Below are positions 7,745 through 14,528 of a stretch of 16,809 nt of DNA, one piece after another. The translations under genes were made by a program, and so were the position numbers. Source of the stretch: Alphaproteobacteria bacterium. Its GTDB lineage: Bacteria; Pseudomonadota; Alphaproteobacteria; RS24. The notes below the pieces were generated by a model. The model was not told the DNA's origin. It saw nothing but the letters and a program-made list of their open reading frames with translations, and did no database searches. Numbering within the stretch: the first letter of the stretch is position 1; every line of letters begins with the position of its first letter. The stretch spans positions 1 through 16,809 of the forward strand of contig RFZE01000021.1 of the NCBI GenBank assembly GCA_009920875.1. Direction: 5' to 3'.

Positions 7745-8955
7745 CAGGGTTTCGCCTCAGCCGCTTGCTTGCTCGGATCGTCCAATTCAGCGTCATATTT
7801 GCGTTTTGTCGGCACCATTAAACTTGCCTTGATGAGCAAATTCATATCGTCTTCTTGCGGCACCATAGTCTCTTTGACAACAGTGGCAATTTTCAATTGA
7901 TCGACAAAAATTTTCCGAATATCGACGTAGACATCATAGCGCCCGGCAAGGTCAAGCTCGACCAGACTGGCCTCTTGCACGCGATTTCCAATAATCACTT
8001 TGCGCTCGCCCAGCACCGACACATTATACCCGCGCAAGTCGATATCATATTTCTGCAGCGCCGCCACATAGCTGTTAAAGAGACGCTCCAAATCTTCATT
8101 GGGCATCAGCTTGTCAATGCGCCGCTTGGCATCTTGCTCCAATGCGGAAAGCCGTATTGCCAGCTTATCGGCAATTTTCTTATTCTCGGCCATTTGCGCT
8201 TCAAAGCTACGAATTTGGGTCAGTTTGCGGCTATTGTCGGAAATTTGCGGTTGAATAATCGCCAAATTGACGGCCGGCGGCACAGCGGCAACCAGCACTA
8301 AAATAATCGCGCGGATGATGGTGAAGGGCAAAAGCGAGGCGCCCGATTGTGCGTCATAAGCCGCCGACGCATTGCGCACGCCAATCAGCTGCTTCACGCC
8401 CCCCGCGCCGGCGCGAAAGCGCGACATTAAACCGGAAAGGCGGCCACGCTTTTCGGTTTCATCAAGCTCATGCTCGCCAAACGGGTCATCGCCTAAAGCG
8501 GCATCAATCTCGGCATCGGTCAAAGGGGTCAGCGCCTCATCCATAGGCGCGTCAAAGGCTTGCGGTGCATCTTCATCGCCGCCGGCAAACTCGTCGAGCA
8601 AATCATCATCGTCAAAGGCGATATTGGCCGCTTGTTTCTCGTTGCGATATTTTTCGGCCACCGCCAGAGCGGCTTTTTCATCAATCATCATGGCATCGCT
8701 GCCATCATCAATATGCCCCAATAAATCGACAAAGGCATCGGCCTTGCTGTCGCTATGTGGGGTTAGCAGCACCGGCGCCGCCGCCGTCGGCATTTCCGGC
8801 GCATCGGCAGCAAGCGCATCCATAACGCCGTCAAAACCGGCATCAAGAGAGCTACCCAATGGGGCGCCGCTATTTGACAATTGCGCCAATAATTTGCGCG
8901 CCTGTGGCGATAGGGTTTTTGTCGCTGCGTGAGCCTGTGGTGTCGCCTCGCTCAT
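7744..8955 (-). CDS. PilO/GspM-like inner-membrane protein with long acidic cytoplasmic arm
   Basis: A 403-residue bitopic membrane protein. Residues 1-205 are hydrophilic and strongly acidic, with clusters such as FDDDDLLDEF (114-123) and many Ala/Asp repeats. One membrane helix lies at about 211-233, followed by a coiled coil (240-290) and a periplasmic domain (290-385) containing YDIDLRGYNVSVLGERK and VELDLAGRYDVYVDIRKIF. The latter matches the PilO pattern (L-x-G-x-Y ... F). PilO pairs with PilN to position the ATPase and platform, and its place after the PilM-PilN gene fits. Classical PilO has a cytoplasmic tail of only 20-40 residues, so the acidic arm is unusual. I chose the ATG at 8955 because it overlaps the preceding stop (TAATG); a start at 8997 would lie 42 bases inside that gene. 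The recognition rests on topology, context and short motifs. Confidence 0.8.
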   Translation of the reverse strand: MSEATPQAHAATKTLSPQARKLLAQLSNSGAPLGSSLDAGFDGVMDALAADAPEMPTAAAPVLLTPHSDSKADAFVDLLGHIDDGSDAMMIDEKAALAVAEKYRNEKQAANIAFDDDDLLDEFAGGDEDAPQAFDAPMDEALTPLTDAEIDAALGDDPFGEHELDETEKRGRLSGLMSRFRAGAGGVKQLIGVRNASAAYDAQSGASLLPFTIIRAIILVLVAAVPPAVNLAIIQPQISDNSRKLTQIRSFEAQMAENKKIADKLAIRLSALEQDAKRRIDKLMPNEDLERLFNSYVAALQKYDIDLRGYNVSVLGERKVIIGNRVQEASLVELDLAGRYDVYVDIRKIFVDQLKIATVVKETMVPQEDDMNLLIKASLMVPTKRKYDAELDDPSKQAAEAKP

Positions 8956-10598
8956 TACTGCATCCTCGACAAAGCCAAGCTCATGGAAAAGCGCCAATAA
9001 TCACCGTCTTTTTCGGTTTCCACTTTCGGGTCGCGGCGCAATAATTTGGCGCTGCGCAAATTGCTTTTCAATTGATTAATGGCGGTGTTTTCCAGCGCCA
9101 AGCCGGTCATTGTCACGCCCTCTTTTTCATCAATCTCCAGTCTTTGCAATTCGGCCCCCGGCGGCAATAAGGCAGGCAGTTTTTCCAAAAACACGCCATA
9201 GCCGCGGCTCGCCGAGTTGGCGCGAATATTGGTGATTACCGAATTGACCTCGGTCATTTTCTTCTCATTGATTTGCCGCCGCAAAGCCTCAGCACGCGCC
9301 GCCCCTTCGGCCGCGCTATATTGCGCTGACGCTTCGCGCGTTTGCAAATAGGCAGGCACCGTATTGACCCCAAGCACGGTGCCGGAAAACAAAATCACCG
9401 CCATAATCGCCAGAGACAAAATGCGATTGACCGCCGCCAATTGTCGATTGCGTCGAATGCGCGGCGCGTCTTCCAGGAAATTCATCGAAATCAGACGTCT
9501 GGGCAAGTCGATATATGCTTTGCCTTCGACATTCAAACCTTGCGTGGCCAAACCGATAGCGCTGGTAAAAATCGATGGATTGGCGAAGAAATCGACATAT
9601 TTTTGGTGCTCATTGGGCACATCGACATCTTGCATGGCGTCATAAATATTTACCCGCGCCGTGCCGAGGCGATTATCGAGCAGGAAGTAAAAATTTTCAA
9701 TCTCGCGATATTCGGAAACCAGAAAAATCTTATCGGGTCGGTTTACATCGTAGGTTTCTGCCAAAAACGAGATGGCCTGTTTGACTTGTTCGCTGACACG
9801 AATGGCGACCTCTTCCCAAAAATCGCCTTCGACCTCATCCACGCGCTCCAATTCCATCAGCAAAGCTTCATCAAAATCGGAAATATTGATTTTGTGCATA
9901 TAAAGCCGGCCTCGGAAATGGGCGATAATTTGATTATTGCCGGGGCATAAATGCAGGACGAAAAACGGCTTGAAACGTTCATCTGTGCTCATGCGGGCAT
10001 AAATGCCATTGACCAATGAAAACAGCTCATTCTCGACAAAAACCGGCATTAAATTGGCTTCCAGCATGAGCGAGCGATAACGCTCCACCTCGCCGACCGG
10101 CAGGCAGGCAATCATCACATCGGTGCGGTTTTCGCCTTCATTGGAATAGAGAATTTGGAAGCGCACCACCTTGCCGATGAGATTGTTGAGCTCGGGGTCA
10201 AATTCTTCCCAAAATTCAGGCTCCTCGGATTCTTTAGCCAGTTCATCTTCTTCCATATAAGGCAGTTGCAAAATCCGAACATCGAACAGCGAATGAGGAA
10301 TTGAAATACCGGCATCAACACCATCAACCCCCGCTTCTTCGGCGGCAGCGGCTATTTGATTGGCCAAATAAGAAAAATTATCCTGCACGGGCGAGCGCCC
10401 AATGGCGTTCTCCAATGACCAGCTGACCAAACGGTCCATTTCCCAATCATCGACAGTCGGGTGTAATTGCACGACCGAGACCGCATCAGGATGCAATTTG
10501 ACCGCAACAATGCGCTCTTGGCGACGCAAAAGCGGCCCGGCAATTTGCACGGCTCCTGATAGAAACGCTTCGGCTCTACTCATACAGTCTACACCCAT
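8955..10598 (-). CDS. PilM-PilN fusion (GspL/MshI-like) protein
   Basis: A 547-residue protein. Residues 25-365 form a PilM-like actin-fold domain: AGISIPHSLFDVRILQLPYM (96-115), the W-x-E-F-D element at 130-134 and the VERYRSLMLEANLMPVFVEN stretch (171-190) fit the family. Residues 368-385 resemble the PilN cytoplasmic anchor, here ISMNFLEDAPRIRR. A membrane helix lies at about 390-412, and a periplasmic domain (420-547) contains LPALLPPGAELQRLEID and MTGLALENTAINQLKSNLR, the PilN/GspL ferredoxin-like fold signature. GspL of type II secretion has the same overall plan. The actin-like phosphate-binding motif, D-x-G-S-x-x-x-K in PilM, is replaced by VKLHPDAVSV (33-42), so nucleotide binding is doubtful. 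Two starts are possible: ATG at 10598 and ATG at 10583 (MSRAEAF); neither has a clear ribosome-binding site. It is the first gene of the operon. Confidence 0.85.
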   Translation of the reverse strand: MGVDCMSRAEAFLSGAVQIAGPLLRRQERIVAVKLHPDAVSVVQLHPTVDDWEMDRLVSWSLENAIGRSPVQDNFSYLANQIAAAAEEAGVDGVDAGISIPHSLFDVRILQLPYMEEDELAKESEEPEFWEEFDPELNNLIGKVVRFQILYSNEGENRTDVMIACLPVGEVERYRSLMLEANLMPVFVENELFSLVNGIYARMSTDERFKPFFVLHLCPGNNQIIAHFRGRLYMHKINISDFDEALLMELERVDEVEGDFWEEVAIRVSEQVKQAISFLAETYDVNRPDKIFLVSEYREIENFYFLLDNRLGTARVNIYDAMQDVDVPNEHQKYVDFFANPSIFTSAIGLATQGLNVEGKAYIDLPRRLISMNFLEDAPRIRRNRQLAAVNRILSLAIMAVILFSGTVLGVNTVPAYLQTREASAQYSAAEGAARAEALRRQINEKKMTEVNSVITNIRANSASRGYGVFLEKLPALLPPGAELQRLEIDEKEGVTMTGLALENTAINQLKSNLRSAKLLRRDPKVETEKDGDYWRFSMSLALSRMQ

Positions 10599-10685
10599 TT
10601 ACAGGATGCAAAACCCGAACGGGATTTACGGGCAAGCACCCAGCGGGGAAGTGAATTTCCGAATCACTGCCCATGCCTCTTTTTT

Positions 10686-10715
10686 ACCATAAAAATGCGC
10701 GCAAAATTACCACAA
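10686..10715 (-). promoter_or_regulatory. Possible promoter of the pilus/secretion operon
   Basis: Reading the minus strand, TTGTGG (10715-10710) and TATGGT (10691-10686) are separated by 18 bases. Each matches the sigma-70 consensus at four of six positions. The start of transcription would be about 80 bases before the first ATG. This is an inference from weak matches; the divergent layout requires some promoter here. Confidence 0.3.
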
Positions 10716-10785
10716 GCGGCGCTTTTCCCTCGCCAAGAGCGGCGGCGTGACCTGTCGCCATGGCCATAACCGCATCCTTGCGGGC

Positions 10786-10815
10786 TTGTCATGGGCCAAA
10801 TAAGCGCCCTATAGT
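10786..10815 (+). promoter_or_regulatory. Putative sigma-70 promoter and ribosome-binding site of the TauD-family gene
   Basis: TTGTCA (10786-10791) and TATAGT (10810-10815) are separated by 18 bases and lie 24 bases before the ATG at 10839. A GGGGGG ribosome-binding site is at 10828-10833, five bases before the start. Spacing and hexamers are good; there is no evidence beyond sequence match. Confidence 0.55.
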
Positions 10816-10838
10816 ATCAAGAACCTTGGGGGGTCAAT

Positions 10839-11675
10839 ATGAGTGCAATTGAAATCAAGCCGGTTTCCGGCGGTGTCGGGGTCGAACTGGCCAATATTGA
10901 TATTGGCAAGGGCATTAGCGACGCTGATTTTGAAGCCATTCAGTCCGCTTTTGTTGAGAATGGGCTGGTGTTTTTTCGTGACCAAAACATAAGCCCCGAG
11001 CAGCATATTGAATTTGCCGAACGCTGGGGCGAGATTAACGTCAATCGCTTTTTCCCAAAAGTCGATGGATATGAAAAAATCGCCTCCGTGACCAAAGAAA
11101 AAGACCAAGCGACCAATATTGGCGGCGGCTGGCATACCGATCACAGCTATGACCAAATTCCTGCCATGGGGTCGATTTTATTGGCGCGCGAAACCCCGCC
11201 GGTCGGCGGCGACACGCTGTTTGCCTGCATGTATAAGGCTTATGAGTCATTATCTGCGGGGCTGAAAAAAACATTGGAAGGCATGAATGCGGTGCATTCG
11301 AGCCGCCATGTTTTCGGCGATCAATCCGCCTATCGCGCTGAGCTTGACGGGGTTTTGGAAAATGCCGAACAAGCGACGCAAGATGCGGTGCATCCGGTTA
11401 TCATCACGCATCCCGAAAGCGGCCGCAAAGCGCTTTATGTCAATCCCGCCTTTACCTTACATTTTGAGGGCTGGACGGCGGCCGAAAGCAAGCCACTGCT
11501 TGATTATCTGTATCAGCATGCGACGCTGATGGAGCACACGACACGCTTTAAATGGGCCGAAGGCTCCATCGCCATTTGGGACAATCGCTGCACTTGGCAC
11601 TATGCGCTCAATGATTATCACGGCGCGCGCCGCGAAATGCATCGCATCACGCTGGAAGGCTCGCCGCTCAATTAG
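10839..11675 (+). CDS. TauD/TfdA-family Fe(II)/2-oxoglutarate-dependent dioxygenase
   Basis: A 278-residue cytoplasmic dioxygenase. The iron ligands are His99 and Asp101 (GGGWHTDHSYD) and His254 (WDNRCTWHYAL). Thr126 in GGDT and Arg265 in GARREMHR fit the 2-oxoglutarate contacts. These positions coincide within one residue with those of E. coli TauD, so the active site is complete. The family couples decarboxylation of 2-oxoglutarate to hydroxylation of a substrate such as taurine, alkylsulfonates, 2,4-D or carnitine-like compounds. The substrate is unclear: in E. coli TauD a histidine near position 70 contacts taurine, whereas here that stretch reads NVNRFFP, so taurine should not be assumed. 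There are no tauABC-like transport genes nearby. It has its own promoter and runs convergently into the isomerase gene, whose stop overlaps its own. Confidence 0.93.
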   Translation: MSAIEIKPVSGGVGVELANIDIGKGISDADFEAIQSAFVENGLVFFRDQNISPEQHIEFAERWGEINVNRFFPKVDGYEKIASVTKEKDQATNIGGGWHTDHSYDQIPAMGSILLARETPPVGGDTLFACMYKAYESLSAGLKKTLEGMNAVHSSRHVFGDQSAYRAELDGVLENAEQATQDAVHPVIITHPESGRKALYVNPAFTLHFEGWTAAESKPLLDYLYQHATLMEHTTRFKWAEGSIAIWDNRCTWHYALNDYHGARREMHRITLEGSPLN

Positions 11676-12271
11676 GAAAGTAATTCTTCTACTTGGCCGA
11701 GGCGTTCTTTGCCGAAAAACATCTCTTCGCCGACAAAAAATGTCGGAATGCCGAAGGCACCGCGTTCAACCGCAGCATTGGTGTTTTCCAATAATTTCGC
11801 CTTAATCGCCTCATCACCCATATCGGTCATGATTTTATCGGCATCAAAACCGGCATCGGCCAGCGCTTTGTGCAGCACTTCCGCGTCATCAAGTTTAAGC
11901 CCTTGCTCCCACATCGCATCGACCATGGCGTCGATATATTTCATCAAATAGCCATCGCGCTCGGCGACCAGCGCGCCGCGCACCAGCATGAGCGATATGA
12001 CCGGAAAATGCGGATTCATGTTAAAGCCGGTCAGCTCATGGCGGGTGATGAAACGCTGCATTTCAAGCGCGTCATATTCCGGTTTGTTCTTGATGCCGCC
12101 AAAGGCAATCATCGGTGCTTGATTGCCCGTCGCTTTGAAAATACCGCCCAAAAGGCAAGGAATATAATTAAAGCGCGCGCCGGTGCGCGTCTCGATTTCG
12201 GGCACGATTTTATGCACCAAATAGGCATTGGGGCTTGCGAAATCGAAAATAAAATCAACTGTTTTGCTCAT
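11672..12271 (-). CDS. 2-hydroxychromene-2-carboxylate isomerase / DsbA-family (kappa GST-like) protein
   Basis: A 199-residue protein of the DsbA-like thioredoxin superfamily, with no signal peptide. FDFASPNAYL (9-18) carries the serine (Ser13) that replaces the DsbA active-site CxxC and contacts glutathione in 2-hydroxychromene-2-carboxylate isomerases and kappa-class glutathione transferases. GGIFKATGN (42-50), RGAFGIPTFFV with the cis-proline (170-180) and FFGKERL (185-191) are also family signatures. Its nearest characterised relative, NahD, isomerises an intermediate of naphthalene breakdown with glutathione as cofactor, but no other aromatic-degradation gene is present, so the substrate here is unknown and a general glutathione-dependent role is possible. 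AGGAGA at 12278-12283 is a strong ribosome-binding site. It lies 54 bases downstream of phoB on the same strand with no clear terminator between, so read-through from the pho operon is possible. Confidence 0.9.
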   Translation of the reverse strand: MSKTVDFIFDFASPNAYLVHKIVPEIETRTGARFNYIPCLLGGIFKATGNQAPMIAFGGIKNKPEYDALEMQRFITRHELTGFNMNPHFPVISLMLVRGALVAERDGYLMKYIDAMVDAMWEQGLKLDDAEVLHKALADAGFDADKIMTDMGDEAIKAKLLENTNAAVERGAFGIPTFFVGEEMFFGKERLGQVEELLS

Positions 12272-12325
12272 GGCCTATCTCCTTTGGCGAAAAGGGTAGA
12301 GCAAGCTGCCAGCCACGCCAATGGT

Positions 12326-13030
12326 TTAATTTTCGCGTGACAGCGAATAGCCAGTGCCGCGCACAGTACGAATAATGTCGCGGCGTGCTGCACGGCTTTT
12401 ACCGCTTTTGTTCAGGGCGCGCCGCAAGCGGCTCATATGCACATCAACCGTGCGGTCTTCGACATAAATGCCATGCCCCCAAACCTTATCGAGCAATTGT
12501 TCGCGGCTGAACACGCGCTCCGGGCGCTCCATCAAAACCGATAGCAAACGAAACTCTTTCGGCCCCAAATGAATAGTATCACCATCGCGCTCAACCCGCA
12601 TGGTGTCAGGGTTGAGCACCAAGCCCTCAAACTCCATCACATCTTGCAAGAGCGACGGGCGGGCCCGACGCAACAAGGCTTTCACGCGTGACACTAATTC
12701 GCGCGGCGAAAACGGCTTGGTAATATAATCATCCGCACCGGTATCCAACCCCAAAGCGCGATCACCTTCTTCGCCGCGCGCGCTCAGCATGATGATGGGC
12801 AAAAGCCGAGTTCCCGACCGCGCGCGCAATTCGCGACACACATCAATGCCCGAGGCTTCCGGCATCATCCAATCGAGCACCACCAAATCAGGATCAATCT
12901 CTTCAATCAATTCAATCGCGGCACGACCATTATCGGCCTGCACGGTTGTAAAACCGGCTTTCTCCAAATTATAACGCAGCAATTCCAACTGTGCCGCTTC
13001 ATCATCAACAATCAATATGGTCGCCGACAT
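12326..13030 (-). CDS. phoB: Phosphate regulon response regulator PhoB
   Basis: A 234-residue OmpR/PhoB-type response regulator. The receiver domain (1-120) has the acidic pair D9/D10, phospho-acceptor Asp53 (VVLDWMMPE), Ser83 and Lys105 (TKPFSPREL). The C-terminal winged-helix DNA-binding domain (about 130-234) contains LGPKEFRLLSVLMERP, SREQLLDKVWG, the recognition helix in VDVHMSRLRRALN, and the TVRGTGYSL wing. When phosphorylated by PhoR it would bind Pho boxes and activate phosphate-starvation genes, including pst. The start is seven bases from the end of phoU, and gene order pstCAB-phoU-phoB makes the PhoB assignment, rather than another OmpR member, very likely. PhoR is not next to it; in this gene order it often lies upstream of pstC, beyond the right edge. 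Confidence 0.96.
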   Translation of the reverse strand: MSATILIVDDEAAQLELLRYNLEKAGFTTVQADNGRAAIELIEEIDPDLVVLDWMMPEASGIDVCRELRARSGTRLLPIIMLSARGEEGDRALGLDTGADDYITKPFSPRELVSRVKALLRRARPSLLQDVMEFEGLVLNPDTMRVERDGDTIHLGPKEFRLLSVLMERPERVFSREQLLDKVWGHGIYVEDRTVDVHMSRLRRALNKSGKSRAARRDIIRTVRGTGYSLSREN

Positions 13031-13037
13031 GGGTCTC

Positions 13038-13751
13038 TTAGTCCTCTATATCTGAGGCTTCGCTAATGGCATTGGCTTTCGGGCGTTCTTCGCTCGGCAT
13101 TTCGCCATGCACTTGGAAATAAACCTGCTCGGCAACCGCCGTCGTATGGTCGCCAATGCGTTCAATGTTTTTGGCAATAAACAGAAAATGAGAACTGACG
13201 CTGGCTTCTTCCGCGCCTTTGGCAATGACGCCCAATAAATCGCCATGCAGGCTGGTATAAAGCTCATCAACTTCTTGGTCGCGCTCCCATACTTCCATCG
13301 CCAAATCGGCATTGGCTGTGGCATAGGCATCGAGCGCCTCGCGCAACATACCCTGCACAATATCGGCAATTCGCCCGACAGAAATGGTGTCGCTGCGATT
13401 GGTCTCATCAGAAATAATGACCAGACTGCGCTTGGCAATGTTCTTGGCATAATCGCCGACGCGCTCAAGCACGGCAGCGATTTTCACGGCCGATAAAATG
13501 CGCCGCAAATCAGTCGCCATGGGCCCACGCGTGGCAATCACCTCAATGGCGCGATCGTTCAAATCTTTTTCCAATTGATCAAGCTCGGCATCATTGCTGA
13601 CAATGGTTTCAATCGAGGAAGCATTGCGATTTTCCAACGCATCAATGGCGGCGGCGAATTGCTGTTCGGCCAAGCCGCCCAAACGTGCCACCATTTGGTT
13701 CAGCTCAGCAAGGTCGCGGTCAAAAGAAGAAACTATATGCTCGTCATTCAT
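13038..13751 (-). CDS. phoU: Phosphate signalling protein PhoU
   Basis: A 237-residue all-helical cytoplasmic protein made of two PhoU repeats. Each carries the metal-binding motif E-R-x-G-D: ERVGDYAKNIAK in the first and ERIGDHTTAVAE in the second. The opening SSFDRDLAELNQMVARLG and the conserved ATDLRRILSAVKIA segment are typical. PhoU links the PstSCAB transporter to the PhoR sensor and keeps the pathway off when phosphate is plentiful; it also limits phosphate uptake. Its start codon overlaps the stop of pstB (TAATG), giving translational coupling, and phoB follows after seven bases. Length is normal for the family, and no residue of the metal motifs is missing. Confidence 0.96.
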   Translation of the reverse strand: MNDEHIVSSFDRDLAELNQMVARLGGLAEQQFAAAIDALENRNASSIETIVSNDAELDQLEKDLNDRAIEVIATRGPMATDLRRILSAVKIAAVLERVGDYAKNIAKRSLVIISDETNRSDTISVGRIADIVQGMLREALDAYATANADLAMEVWERDQEVDELYTSLHGDLLGVIAKGAEEASVSSHFLFIAKNIERIGDHTTAVAEQVYFQVHGEMPSEERPKANAISEASDIED

Positions 13752-14527
13752 TATCCGATTTTCCCTGAAATATAGGCTTCGGTCTGCTTATTCTCCGGAT
13801 TGGTGAAAATCGCTTGCGTCTGCCCGTGCTCGACCAAATCGCCGAGGTGAAAATATGCGGTGCGCTGCGAAATGCGCGCCGCCTGCTGCATGGAATGGGT
13901 GACAATCACAATCGTGTAATCGCGCCGCAATTCCTCCATAAGTTCTTCAATAACCGCCGTGGCAATCGGGTCAAGCGCCGAGCACGGCTCATCCATAAGC
14001 ACAATATCGGGGCTGACGGCAATGGCACGCGCAATGCATAAGCGCTGCTGCTGACCACCCGACAGGCTGGTGCCCGAAGCGCTCAACCGGTCTTTCACCT
14101 CATCCCACAGACCGGCCCGCTTCAGGCTGACCTCGACCATATGGTCAAGCTCGCTGCGGCTTGGCGCCATGCCGTGAATGCGCGGACCATAGGCGACATT
14201 GTCATAAATCGATTTCGGAAACGGATTGGGTTTTTGAAACACCATGCCGACACGGGCGCGCAATTCAACGACATCAACGGCATCGGAATAAATATTCTGT
14301 TCATCAATACTCACCGTGCCGCCGACACGGCAGCCGTCAATCACATCATTCATGCGGTTGATGCAGCGCAAGAAAGTTGACTTACCACAGCCTGACGGGC
14401 CGATAAGCGCGGTCACTTCATTGGCATTGAGATCAAGGTCAATGCCATGCAAAGCGCGCGCCTCGCCGTAATGTACGGTCACATTGCGTGCTTTGATTTT
14501 TACTTTTTGGCTTTCATTCATCTTCAT
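13751..14527 (-). CDS. pstB: Phosphate ABC transporter ATP-binding protein PstB
   Basis: A 258-residue ABC ATPase that drives phosphate import through PstC and PstA. Motifs, numbered from the chosen start: Walker A GPSGCGKS (43-50), Q-loop [20 protein letters not shown] (95-114), a PstB hallmark, signature LSGGQQQR (155-162), Walker B IVLMDEP (175-181) and switch His211 in VTHSM. I chose the ATG at 14527 (MKMNESQ), two bases after the pstA stop; another ATG two codons later is possible. A longer frame to 14575 would overlap the pstA end by 47 bases and exceed the usual 257-residue length. The 3' end overlaps the phoU start. It is an inner-membrane peripheral protein of the PstSCAB complex. 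Confidence 0.96.
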   Translation of the reverse strand: MKMNESQKVKIKARNVTVHYGEARALHGIDLDLNANEVTALIGPSGCGKSTFLRCINRMNDVIDGCRVGGTVSIDEQNIYSDAVDVVELRARVGMVFQKPNPFPKSIYDNVAYGPRIHGMAPSRSELDHMVEVSLKRAGLWDEVKDRLSASGTSLSGGQQQRLCIARAIAVSPDIVLMDEPCSALDPIATAVIEELMEELRRDYTIVIVTHSMQQAARISQRTAYFHLGDLVEHGQTQAIFTNPENKQTEAYISGKIG

Positions 14528-14528
14528 T

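Larger units (their letters stand above)
10599..10838. other. Divergent intergenic region between the pilus/secretion operon and the dioxygenase gene
   Basis: This 240-base non-coding stretch is the longest in the window. It should hold the promoters of both flanking transcription units. A good promoter candidate for the plus-strand gene lies at 10786-10815 and a weaker one for the minus-strand operon at 10686-10715. A short palindrome, CCCGAACGGG, lies at 10614-10623, close to the operon start. No open frame with a recognisable product and no RNA structure I could support were seen. Confidence 0.5.

Noticed and set aside
9342..9950. A 202-codon plus-strand open frame opposite the PilM-PilN gene
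   Set aside because: It lies wholly within a gene with clear family motifs on the minus strand, has no recognisable domain, and its odd composition is that of a shadow frame.
10614..10623. CCCGAACGGG palindrome upstream of the pilus/secretion operon
   Set aside because: The arms are only four bases and do not extend; such a short palindrome is expected by chance in DNA of this composition.
10751..10795. CTGTCGC and CTTGTCAT, resembling Pho box halves, upstream of the TauD-family gene
   Set aside because: A Pho box needs two repeats about 11 bases apart; these are more than 30 bases apart and one is a poor match. The second is better explained as part of a -35 element.
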